Assembly: GCA_026122225.1 (NCBI GenBank)
Contig: JANEZZ010001412.1
Span: 806,001 to 870,000 of the forward strand
Origin: Heloderma charlesbogerti
Taxonomy: Eukaryota; Chordata; Lepidosauria; Squamata; Helodermatidae
Length of the DNA: 64,000 bases
Direction of reading: 5' to 3'
The position numbers were made by a program, and so were the translations under genes. The notes under the pieces are model-generated. The model ran no database searches. It saw only the letters and a list, made by a program, of their open reading frames with translations, and was not told the DNA's origin. Position 1 is the first letter of the stretch. Every line of letters begins with the position of its first letter. Below, one piece after another: positions 11,301 to 20,356 of this stretch.

Positions 11301-11407
11301 CAAGCCCCTTCGCCGCAACAAGGCAATGATCCATGAAGGGTGTGACCCAGGTAAGATAGGGTTAATAGAGTGTTAGGGAGTGAGTGAAAGGTGGGAGGGT
11401 AAGTGGG

Positions 11408-11409
11408 TG

Positions 11410-11492
<83 letters not shown>
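11408..11492. repeat. GT/GA microsatellite in 5' LTR
   Basis: A run of about 20 GT units is followed by about 17 GA units. The 3' LTR has a shorter, interrupted version at about 16645-16702. Confidence 0.95.
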
Positions 11493-11495
<3 letters not shown>

Positions 11496-11947
11496 GGGGT
11501 GGGATTCTGAGATTATAAAAGGAATGAACTGACCGAAGAGAGATAGGGCCTTAGGGATTGAGGAAACTACATCAGATGAATGGGGTTTGGGGTAGAGGAT
11601 TTAGAAGGGGTAGAGAAGGCAGGTAGGTTAGGACTAAGCATAGTTTGATTGATAATAATCTTGTTTTAAATAAACTTCTATTTGTTTTATTTTTAACTAC
11701 AAAATCCCACATGTTGCGCTACCATTAGTAAAACATATTTCCTTGTTACTTCTCCTGTATTGGGTACAGGGAACCAATCAGGCATCTTGGGTGTCTCTTC
11801 AACCCAGAGAGAAAAAGGGGCTGGATCTGTGTGTGTCAGTGGGGTACAACTAACCCAATGGAGGCAGACATCCGGAGGGGTTATTTTTTCTCAGTTTCAG
11901 CAGGTGGAAGCTGGAGAAGGTAGAACCCAGGGCAGGAATGTCACAAG

Positions 11948-11970
11948 TGGTGGCTGTGGTAGGATCCGAA
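11948..11970 (+). promoter_or_regulatory. Primer binding site, tRNA-Leu type
   Basis: Two bases after the 5' LTR comes TGGTGGC, then TGTGGTAGGATCCGAA. Compared with the complement of a leucine tRNA 3' end (TGGTGGCAGCGGTGGGATTC), most positions agree and the first seven bases are identical. The position is correct for priming minus-strand synthesis in an LTR retrotransposon. The tRNA assignment is from memory of tRNA ends. Confidence 0.65.
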
Positions 11971-12132
11971 ATAAAGGGATCTGAAATAAAGGGGCTTTAT
12001 TTCATCATAAGCCACTGAGTTATAAAGAGACAGATACTTATGTAGTCAGGAGGTGACAGGAAAGTACAATAGTGTTACAAGGTATCAATCCTAAACCTAT
12101 CTCAAGAAAACCCAAATACTAACATCGTTTGG

Positions 12133-12946
12133 GTGAGGAAAACTCTGAGGGAAATGCATGAAAAGGAAGGACTCTTCGAGAAATGTAAAAGTCTGAATCT
12201 CCCTTATAAGTGGAAGTCAGTAGATGAATTAAAAATGTTAAGAGATCACCTCATAGGCAGAGGTGCTGGAGAAGCTGAGGTAAATCCTTTAAGACATGTG
12301 CATAAGGAATGTCTCAGTACTCGGAATTTGAAAGAGAGAAACTTTGGGCGGAGATGCAGCTGTGGGAGAGAGAGTCACAAATAAAGGAGAGAGAGAATGA
12401 AAGAGAGAGATTTAATTGGAGAAAGAGAGAGAGAGAGAGAGAGAGAGAATGAATGAGAAAGGATTGAATTGGGAAAAGAGAACATATTGAGGGAGGATAA
12501 AAGGAGAACTGTGGAAGAAGCAGGACCTCCTAAATTATCCCATAAGGATTTACCCAATATGTTGTTGGGGAAGATCCATGAGTATTTTTCACCACATTTT
12601 TAAAAGCTGCTCAGATGTGGAATATAGCTCCAACTGATTATATGAGATTTATTCCTAGTTTGGTTAGAGGAGAATTATCTGAGGTATTTAATACTTTTCC
12701 TGTGGCTGAAGTAGTGGACTTTGAAACCTTTAAGGCTGCTGTATATCAAAGGTTTAGATATGGGCCAGAGTTTTTCAGAAAGCAGTTTAGGAACACTACA
12801 GTAACATAATGCAAGTCCTCATGCAAGTCATCATGTGGAATTTGGTTATAAGCTTACTGATTACTTTGAAAAATGGGTCAGTAGTGCTAGTGTTAAAACC
12901 ACAGAAGATCTGAAACAACTTATGATCTTAGATCAGTTCATATATC
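12133..12946 (+). pseudogene. Gag remnant with SCAN-like region (Gypsy-like element)
   Basis: The frame 12615-12806 encodes VDFETFKAAVYQRFRYGPEFFRKQFR, followed after a frame change by YKLTDYFEKWVSSASVKTTEDLKQLMILDQF. This order (acidic helix, PE.F...FR, then DYF.KW..., then EDLK.L..LDQF) resembles the SCAN fold, which is related to the gag capsid of some vertebrate Gypsy elements. The upstream frame 12133-12384 is a candidate amino end. Gag would form the particle that packages the element RNA. A GA-rich run at 12370-12450 lies between. CR1 interrupts the gene at about 12947; it resumes at about 14190 with VPQDIKLLVW. Confidence 0.6.
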
Positions 12947-14190
12947 AATTACTCGAAGCCAACATGGATTTGTCAAGAACAAATCCTTCCAGAAGAATCT
13001 GATCTCGTTTTTTGATCAAGTAACCTCCCTTGTGAACTGTGGGAATGCTGTAGATATAATATACCTTGACTTCAGCAAAGATTTCGACAAAGTGCCCCAT
13101 AATATCCTGATGAGCAAACTAGCTCAAAGTGGGCTAGATGAAACAACGATCCGGTGGATCCACAATTGGCTACAGAATTGGACTCAAAGAGTGCTTATCA
13201 ATGAGACCTTCTCAAACTGGGGGGAGGTAATGAGGGGGGTACCGCAGGGCTCAGTCCTGGGCCCAGTGGTCTTCAACGTTTTTATTAATGATTTGGAGGA
13301 GGAGGTGCAGGGAATGCTGGTCATATTTGCAGATGACACAACATTGGGCAGGATAGCTAATACTTTGGAAGACAGAAACAAAATTCAAAGTGATCTTGAT
13401 AGACTGGAGCGCTGGGCAGAAAACAACAGAATGACATTTAATAGGGATAAATGCCAAGTTCTGCACCTTGGAAAAAGAAACCAAATGCACAGTTACACAA
13501 TGGGGGATACGTGGCTCAACAACACTGCAAGCGAGAAGGATCTTGGAATTGTTGTCGATCACAAGCTGAATATGAGCCAACAATGTGATGTGGCTGCAAA
13601 AAAGGCCAATGCCATTTTGGGCTGCATTAATAGAAGCAGAGCTTCCAAATCCCAGGAAGTACTAGTTCCCCTCTACTCAGCACTGGTTAGGCCTCATCTG
13701 GAGTACTGTGTCCAGTTCTGGGCACCACACTTTAAGAAGGATGCAGACAAACTGGAGAGGGTTCAGAGGAGGGCAACAAAGATGATCAGGGTACTGGAAA
13801 CAAAGCCCTATGAGGGCATGTTTAGCCTTGAGAAGAGAAGACTGAGGGGAGATATGATAGCGCTCTTCAAGTACTTGAAAGGTTGTCACAGAGAGGAAGG
13901 CCAGGATCTCTTCTCGATCATCCCAGAATGCAGGACATGGAATCATGGGCTCAAGTTACAGGAAGCCAGATTCCGGCTGACCATCAGGAGAAACTTCCTG
14001 ACTGTTAGAGCAATACGACAATGGAACCAATTCCCTAGGGAGGTGGTGGGCTCTCCCTCACTGGAGTCATTCAAGATGAGGCTGGACAGCCATCTGTCGG
14101 GGATGCTCTGACTTGGATTCCTGCACTGAGCAGGGGGTTGGTCTCAATGGCCTTGTAGGCCCCTTCCAACCCTACTGTTCTATGATTCTA
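12947..14190 (+). mobile_element. CR1 LINE, 5'-truncated, inserted in Gypsy gag
   Basis: The left break lies at the word TTACTCGAAGCC, also present inside the longer CR1 at about 26420 (reverse orientation). The right end has the usual CR1 ending (GGCCCCTTCCAACCCTACTG then TTCTATGATTCTA). The gag sequence continues on both sides. No target duplication is visible, as usual for CR1. Confidence 0.88.
13032..14111 (+). pseudogene. CR1 reverse transcriptase, truncated but open over 359 codons
   Basis: The frame covers the palm and thumb of the CR1 reverse transcriptase, which copies the LINE RNA at the target site. Motifs are YLDFSKDFDKVPHN near residues 11-24 (family usually SKAFD), GVPQGSVLGP at 69-78 and FADD at 99-102, followed by the usual CR1 end ([12 protein letters not shown], then RQWNQFPREVVGSPSLESFK). 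There is no endonuclease and no amino half of the polymerase, so the copy cannot act by itself. The small internal deletion after TKPYEG (the other copies have [17 protein letters not shown]) is in frame. The open frame suggests a fairly recent insertion. Confidence 0.85.
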
Positions 14191-15000
14191 CCACAGGATA
14201 TAAAACTTTTGGTCTGGGATTGAAATACAAAAACTGTCAAAGATGTGGCCAAGTTAACTGATAATTTTGCTTTAAATAGAGGATTTAATCTTATTGGTAG
14301 AACAAATAAAGATTACCAGAACAGAAATAGAAATACATCTGGATGGTTTAAGAGAGAAGTTGATAAAGAACAAAATCAACAGACCTCTGAGAATCTTGAC
14401 AGAAAACTTCAAGTATAACCTTTACTTGGAAACAACAGACAAAGCTTGTTATAACTGTGATTTATCTGGTCATATTAACCTAATTGTCCAAGACTCAGTG
14501 AGAAGACAGAAAAATCCACCTCAGTCAGGCCTGTTCAAATTCAAAGGAACACACAACTTGACCAACCTGAGGCTTCACTTTGTTATATGTTGAAGTGGGA
14601 TCTAGCAGATGAATTTGATGACACTCTGAGGAAGAAAGTGACCCTAAATAGAAATAAATATATAGCTGTACTTGACACTGGTGCTGAAATTTCCTGAATA
14701 CATTCAGATATAGTTAATCCTGAGAATACTTTACCTCAGAAAACTATTTAAATTAAAGGTATAAGAGAGGAACCTGTTCAAATACCTTTGGAAAAAATCA
14801 GAGTAGCCTAGAGAGATTCTGAGGGAGAGTTTGAAGTAGGGGTTAACTCTGAACAATGTGAGTCATTTATTTTGGGAAAAGATACTATGTCTCATGAGAG
14901 GCAAATATACATTGTGACTAGGTCTCAGAAAGGAGTGAAGGACAGTGATTCTGTGAAAGAGGGAATCTTTCACAGAGAAAGAGAAAGAGGGAGATTGCTA
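14191..15000 (+). pseudogene. Gag zinc knuckle and aspartic protease remnants
   Basis: After the CR1, the gag frame resumes (VPQDIKLLVW, then KTVKDVAKLTDNFALNRGF). A zinc-knuckle start CYNCDLSGHI lies at 14447-14476 but the last Cys is not seen. The protease motif LDTGAE is at 14671-14688, in the context YIAVLDTGAEIS, followed by a stop. SFILGKD at about 14865-14885 resembles the ILG.D end of retropepsins. The protease would cut the Gag-Pol precursor. Several stops make the copy inactive. Confidence 0.65.
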
Positions 15001-16139
15001 CACAGTGTCAGAGATAGACTTGTCAGTGAAGCTGTTGCCTAGCAAACAAAGTGAAATGGCCGGCAGTGAGACAGAGGACTTAGTTGTTACAAATAGCCCA
15101 GCTCAAGCTGACAGTGAATTCAGAAATGCTCTTGGGAGTGATCAGAGTTTGGAAATATTAAAAACACGGGCAGTCGTAAAAATTCCCTTTTGGAGAAACC
15201 CAAAGAGAACAAATTCTTTGGGACAATGGTCTGAAATCTTTTGGGGAAAGGGCACAGGTTAACTAAGCCACTGCTCAGCAAAACCAAAACCAGGGATTTG
15301 GGGAAAGACCTTATGTGGTTAGAGACAAATATGATCTAAACACCTATATTGATACCAAATTGAATGGAGAAAAGGCTAATTTCCTCTTGAAAGGTATCTC
15401 GGGTCATTTGACATCCTGAGGAATGTCAAATTTTCATCCACTGAGGAAAAATGTGTTTCCCCTGTGCTGGGAAAACAGATATTCCTGTAATCAGTGCTTT
15501 TGCAAAGCCTTTTGAGAAAGCATCCTCTGCTGACAACTCATCAAGCAGTGACTGACACAGAAGCTGAAGAAAGAATTGTAATGAAGGCAGAGATTAATCC
15601 CTTGTCCTCTTCTGAAAGAGAAATGGGGGTGCCAAGACAAGTAAAACATCTGTGGAAGGGAAAAGAGGACCAAGTGTTGGGTCCAAAGCCTCCACAGCAA
15701 AGAAATCTACAACAAAGGTGCCAAGCAATGGCAAAGCTAAAGAAACTGCTGCAATACAATTGCTACTGGCCTTGTTGTCCAAAGTTTGTCCTATAGAAGT
15801 CAGCTCTGAGAGTGGGAGACAGGTTGCTGTCCACCTTACTGGTGCAGGAGCCCCAGAAGACAGATGAGACACCCCTGCTGTAGCAGTCATGACTCCAAAA
15901 ACAACAAAGTCTTCTAAGGCTGAAATGAAAGAGAAGCCAGACAAGAAATGGAAACCAGCAGCTGAGGATGCTGGCATAAGAGAACCAAAAAAGAGAACCA
16001 AAAAAAGAAAAAGTTTAAAGTGCAGAGTGATCGAGAGAAGCTGACAAAGGAGAAGAAGAAATCCAAGTCTCCAAGCAGCACCAAAATGCCAATGGAGAAA
16101 GTTGGCAAAGAAATCCAAGAAACAGACAATGAAGAACTA
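15001..16139 (+). other. Lysine- and serine-rich broken frames inside the Gypsy pol region
   Basis: Where reverse transcriptase or integrase should lie, I read instead broken frames rich in Lys, Ser and Glu, for example KRGPSVGSKASTAKKSTTK (15652-15867 frame), TPKTTKSSKAEMKEKPDKK (15888-15960) and EKLTKEKKKSKSPSSTK (16020-16090). No polymerase motif is found. It may be an inserted retrocopy of a host gene encoding a lysine-rich protein, or a variable part of the element. I cannot identify a source gene and do not propose one. Confidence 0.35.
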
Positions 16140-16253
16140 TATATATATAAAAAATCATTGCAGTGCTGGTCATGGAAACTCCAGGAATATCAAGCCGAGA
16201 TCCAACATATGGCTGATTGAGAGAACACGGTTGCTGATGGACTGTCCAGGAGA
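16140..16253 (+). pseudogene. RNase H carboxyl-end remnant (Gypsy pol)
   Basis: The frame from 16179 reads LQEYQAEIQHMAD, a stop codon, then ENTVADGLSRR. In Ty3/Gypsy elements this is the end of RNase H (W..LQ.Y...I.H..G..N..AD.LSR), which removes RNA from the RNA-DNA hybrid. Only about 300 bases separate it from the 3' LTR, and no integrase follows. This order fits Gypsy elements in which integrase precedes reverse transcriptase (Gmr1-like), or a deletion. Confidence 0.7.
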
Positions 16254-16483
16254 GAGAGTTCTGCAGTCAACTAAAGATCTGCTATCAACCAAGGACTAAG
16301 TATTGTTCTCTTTAACTGAGTATTCAGTACAATAGTTTTCTTTCTCCTGTCTTGGGGAAAGGGGTGTGGTTGATTGATGGGGTTGTTGTGGGGTTGTTGT
16401 TTTTACAGGTGAAATAGTGAGTTCAACTGATGGACAGCTTTATTGAAAGGACTCCTATACCACTTTTCCTGTTGAAACCTCCT

Positions 16484-16502
16484 AAATAAAGGGGGGGGGG
16501 AG
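16484..16502 (+). promoter_or_regulatory. Candidate polypurine tract
   Basis: AATAAAGGGGGGGGGGAG lies about 50 bases before the 3' LTR. A second G-rich run (16533-16550) directly touches the LTR and is the better-placed alternative. Such a tract primes plus-strand synthesis. Confidence 0.4.
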
Positions 16503-16550
16503 TTATTTCCTCCAGGTTGTAATGGTGTGTGTGTGGGGGGTGGTGGTGGT

Positions 16551-17159
16551 TGTAACATATGCATGTTATATTGATATATGTGTTTGCATTGTTAGATGTG
16601 ACCCAGATAAGATAGGGTTAATAGAGTGTTAGGGAGGGAGTGAAAGGTGTGCGTGTGTGGGGGTGCGTGAGGGTGTGGGTGAGAGAGAGAGAGAGAGAGA
16701 GATTCTGAGGTTATAAAAGGAATGGACTGAGAGTTAGAAGATAGGATCTTAGGGATTGAGGAAACTACATCTAATGAGTGGAGTTTGGAGTATAGGATTT
16801 AGAAGGGGTAGAACAGGCAGAGAGGTTAGGACCAAGCATAGTTCGATTGATGATAACCTTCTTGTTAAAAATTAAAAAAAAATAGAAATTTATTTAAAAC
16901 TACAAAATCCCATGTGTTGGTTTTTCTTATTGCACTACCATTAGTAAAATATATTTCCTTGTTACTTCTCCTGTATTGGGTAGAAGGAACCAGTTTGGCA
17001 TATTGGGTGTCTCTTCAAGCCAGAGAGAAAAAGGGGCTAAAGCTGTCTGTGTCAGGGAGGACAACTAACTCAGTAGAGGCAAGTGTCCTGAGGGGGTTTT
17101 CTTCTCAGTTTCATCAGGTGGAAGATGGGGAAGGTAGAACCCAGGGCAGGAGTGTCACA
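16551..17159 (+). repeat. 3' LTR of the Gypsy-like element (609 bp)
   Basis: It starts TGTAACATATGCATG and ends GTGTCACA, followed by GTAGA (17160-17164), the target duplication. TATAAAA is at 16712-16718. It keeps the uninterrupted versions of both sites where the 5' LTR was hit by the solo LTR and by BovB, which proves those insertions came later. Confidence 0.88.
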
Positions 17160-17689
17160 GTAGACTATATGTCTGACAGTGGATTGATGGAGCCCCAAAT
17201 CTAGAAAGGGTTACAATGGTTTTATAACCCTTTCTAGACTGATGAGCAGATGAGGTCCTCAGGGATGTTTTTTGATCATGGTATGACATGTTTCCACACA
17301 ACCATATGGTGAAGACCAAACTCACAAAGTTTCTGATCCTTTTATAGGGTGGGGCCTCCCAAACTCACCCCTGAAGTTCTACCTAATTACTTAAACACCC
17401 GATTCTAATTATTCCTTTTAATTGAGCCGGTGCAACCAGGGGTTCACTTACTTTTGCACATTCCCTGACTATTAAGCACTCATGGTTTTCCTAATTTATA
17501 CATCATTTTATTTCACATGACACTGAACTGGTTAATATAAACCCCACTGGATATTTAGAAAAGGCCTGGTTTTGATTCACTAAGACTTTCATGGTAAAAC
17601 TATGGATTTTCTGTAATTATTGTTAGGGTTTACAAACATTTTCTCGCCACTGTATCACACCATCACTTTTTCTGCCTCATAGTAGCCCT

Positions 17690-17890
17690 GTGCGTTTAGC
17701 TGAGGGGAACAGAGAACCTCTTTTAGCCTTATGGTCAAATTCCAATCCAGAGAAGCTTTCTGGGGCTGCACTCCAATGGTGGGCATGGCAAAAGGGGAAA
17801 GGCCAAGACGCCAGCATATTTTAGGTTAAAGCTCTTACTGCGAGTAACTAAGCCTTAGGAGAGGCATTTCGACCTCTTAGAATGGGGAAA
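17690..17890. repeat. DNA-type repeat with a partner at 51590-51800
   Basis: The words CCAGCATATTTTAG, AAAGCTCTTA and AACTAAGCCTTAGGAGAGGCATTTC occur in reverse complement at 51630-51690. The partner ends in a CAAACCTCTTTCAGCCC-like block known from hAT-type repeats. The copy is diverged. Confidence 0.5.
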
Positions 17891-17904
17891 AAAACTTCAC
17901 AAGA

Positions 17905-17975
17905 GTCATGCTGGGGGATGCTGGGAGCTGTAGTCCAGCCCTTCTGGGGGGCACCAGGTTGGGAAAGGATTGCTT
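17905..17975. repeat. Half of a palindromic ACTCCCAGCAT repeat
   Basis: GGGGATGCTGGGAGCTGTAG and GGGGGCACCAGGTTGGGAAAG match the right half of the family described at 2640-2766. Confidence 0.6.
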
Positions 17976-19894
17976 AAAGGAAGACAATCTCTATTGTGCT
18001 ATGCTCCTAATAATAATGCCAACTAATAATAATCCAGGCCTTGGTCAAAGTAGAAATAAACAGGGAGAAAGTTGCAATGAACAAAGGGGGACAAAACCAA
18101 TGTTTGGGGATGCAAAGTCAACGGATGTGTGAAGCGACATCACAGAAGTATCAAATATCCCTGAAAGACAGTGTTATGGAGGATTGTCACCATTTTCCTG
18201 ACACAGTCTCTGAGCCTTCAACACCTACATTCAGGCAGTAAAAAAAAAAGAAGAAGAAGAAGAGAAAAAAGGGAGGCACTGGTGGTGTCCCCGAAATGGG
18301 GATGAGACTGGAAATGGGGTATGCCTGGAAAGTGAGGGAGACAACAAAAGTCAAGAATACTGAAGTGATATTAAATGTTCTATGGGGAAAGAATCAGCAA
18401 TTTTTTAAAGAGAGAAAGTGCAGTTCTTTAAAAAGGTGCAGATATATGAAAGGTATGAAAAGATGTCTGGTATTTCACACTCAGCAAGTTACTTCCTTCA
18501 GAACATTGCGGCTGTTATTTTGTTAGATTGCTCGGGCTCCCTGCCGCTCATTAAGCACTGGCATGGATTTTCCTGCAGTTCTTTGCTCCATCTACCGCAT
18601 GGATCGGACATCATTGGGAAATTAAAGTGGAGCGGATTGCAGGGAGAATGACAGCGGCTCATGCCAAAGTTTTGAAATCAATCCATCTATCCTGGTTTCT
18701 AAAGAAGAGAGAACGGGACATCAAAAATACGAGACAAAAGACAAATGGCTTCCTTAGTTGATCATAGCTGCCCAAACCTTTTAGACATATATTTAGACAG
18801 ATCTCTGCCAGTAAAAGAAATAGCAGGCAGTGGGAGAGAGGAAAGCAGAAGAAAAGGAATTACATTAAAGCATATAGCACACTCATAAAGAACAGCCTAT
18901 GATGACCCTGACTCACCCAGTCATTGATCTCTCCCCCTCTTTCCTGTACATTGTGTCATGCACCAAATTAGCTTGCATCCTCCCCTTGCTAGGAGTATTT
19001 GCTGTTTAACAGAGTGCCAACACAAGGTGGTGGCGATGGGGATAGTGGAACATCCCTCCGAGTTCCATTTTCCATGGACTCAAACTATCTCCAGCACTCT
19101 GTGTCCACTCCTCAGTGCAGACACCCATTGAGGTGAATACATCCCACCATCAGCCTGCACCTAAACCAATCCACTCAGCAAGTCCACCTTCTGAACACTA
19201 CCATGCATTAACATAACAGCTATATAAGCATCCACTCAGAGAACATATTATATTAATGCTTCAACCTACTGCCCAAAACACAACCCCAAATCCATCGTCT
19301 ACAGTCAAGCCCTGCAACATACAAACATGAGCATCTCTACATCAGCCTAAAATCCCGCATTTAAAATGGGGCTTTCTGCCTCCATCTTAAAAGGAGGATC
19401 ACAACAGACCCCCTTTACACAGATGTCCTTCCCCTCTTTTCCCCCTTACCTGAGTCTTCCATATGTTTGATTGGTCTGGTCCCTCTTACTGTGGCTTTTC
19501 CTTTTTCACGGAGGGAACTCAAGCGTGGTAATTTCATAGCTCATTATCTCCGATCTATTTAAAAATGGAATAAAGGTCATTTAGTGCAGGAGTCAACCTG
19601 GAGGTTCATGATGTCATCTAAAGGGCCCTCAAACTTCTGTGAGTGATCCATCTCAATAGCAGGATAAAAGCTCCGTGTGAAGAAGCCCCATATCTGTTCT
19701 CACTCAGGCAAAGACTCAAAGCTTAAGGATTTGCGTCAGGCATTTCATAAACTACAATATCTACTCACTGAAGTGAAAAAGCAGAACAGGGCCAGGCTGG
19801 TACACAGGAATAATCTAATACAGATTAGATCTAGAAGAGAAAGTGTCAGAACACCACATGCCACCTACAGCTCCTAGTTAAGACCATTCCTATG
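17976..19894. other. Mostly unique sequence, no gene recognised
   Basis: Contains an AAG-rich run (18241-18270). The part 18430-18740 is well balanced in composition, lacks repeat features and has words such as CATTAAGCAC, AAATTAAAG and GGCATGGATTTTCC; it could be a conserved non-coding element but this cannot be tested here. The short open frames in this stretch show no domains. Confidence 0.4.
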
Positions 19895-20298
19895 TAGGGA
19901 TGCTAGAGGAATTCAAGACTAAAATGAGCTCAGATTTCTAAGAATCTGACCTGTGGAATCCACTGCAGAGCAGCTCCTTCAGGCCAAGCTGAGTCCGTGG
20001 TCTTTCTGGTGGTTTTTTTAAAAAAACGTTTGTGAAATTTATGCATATTTATTCGTAGGAAGACACACACATTTCTGCTGAGGAAAAGCTGAGTGGAAGG
20101 GGGACAATATGCTAAATATTACACACTAAGGTAAATTATGTAAATTGCGATGAAACCTCTTACATAATTATTTGCATATGTTTCCGCATGACAAAAAAAT
20201 AAAATTCGCATCCGTCTGTGAATGATGACAGACCAAAAAGTGCCTGACAACCCACGAAACACAGACGGAGTGAATTTTACACAGTCCATACATCCCTA
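19895..20298. mobile_element. hAT-like element, TAGGGATG family (404 bp)
   Basis: Ends TAGGGATG and CATCCCTA. The 8-bp flanks TTCCTATG (19887-19894) and CTCCCATG (20299-20306) agree at six positions. The interior is AT-rich and differs from copies 1-3 of the large subfamily. There is no transposase frame. Confidence 0.75.
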
Positions 20299-20356
20299 CT
20301 CCCATGGATCAGTAGTGATGTACAGCTGCTACCTGCCTCTCACAGGCCTTGGGTGG

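Larger units (their letters stand above)
7611..11340 (-). mobile_element. BovB (RTE clade) LINE, copy 1, full length but dead
   Basis: It is co-linear with the intact BovB at 20357-23582 over its whole length: the 3' end (TGTTGTTG, then CAGTCG) is at 7611 and the 5' end (ATCCATGAAG in this orientation) is at 11340. The target duplication TGTGACCCA lies at 7602-7610 and 11341-11349, and the 3' LTR of the host element shows the empty site near 16600. After removal of the hAT-like insertion the length is about 3.17 kb. Frameshifts and stops break the single frame into pieces. Confidence 0.92.
7018..11945 (+). repeat. 5' LTR of the Gypsy-like element (interrupted)
   Basis: The LTR proper consists of 7018-7028, 7572-7610 and 11350-11945, about 646 bp after removing a solo LTR and a BovB LINE. 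It contains a GT/GA microsatellite, a TATAAAA box at 11514-11520 and an AATAAA signal at 11669-11674. The matching 3' LTR is 609 bp; the main length difference is in the microsatellite. Confidence 0.85.
7018..17159 (+). mobile_element. Ty3/Gypsy-like LTR retrotransposon inserted in Tc1
   Basis: Direct repeats start with TGTAACATATG (7018 and 16551) and end with GTCACA (11945 and 17159). The 5-bp duplication GTAGA flanks the whole element (7013-7017 and 17160-17164). A primer site complementary to a leucine tRNA follows the 5' LTR. Remnants of a SCAN-like gag, a zinc knuckle, an aspartic protease with LDTGAE and an RNase H end are readable in that order. The reverse-transcriptase core and the integrase are not recognisable. 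All frames are broken. Later insertions are a solo LTR, a BovB LINE and a CR1 LINE. Confidence 0.85.
5880..17652 (-). mobile_element. Tc1/mariner transposon, split by nested insertions
   Basis: The left end reads AGTGGCAAGAAAAAGTTTGT and the right end is its inverted repeat (ACAAACATTTTCTCGCCACTG). TA dinucleotides at 5878-5879 and 17653-17654 are the target duplication. Left part 5880-7017 (1138 bp) and right part 17165-17652 (488 bp) add up to about 1.63 kb, the normal size for a Tc1 element. The sequence runs on across the 10-kb insertion: GTAGA ends the left part and is duplicated at the right. The transposase lies on the minus strand and is broken. This is the oldest layer of the nest. 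Confidence 0.9.

Noticed and set aside
15594..16118. 174-codon minus-strand hydrophobic frame
   Set aside because: It is antisense to lysine-rich sequence, which creates Phe/Leu-rich runs; not a membrane protein.
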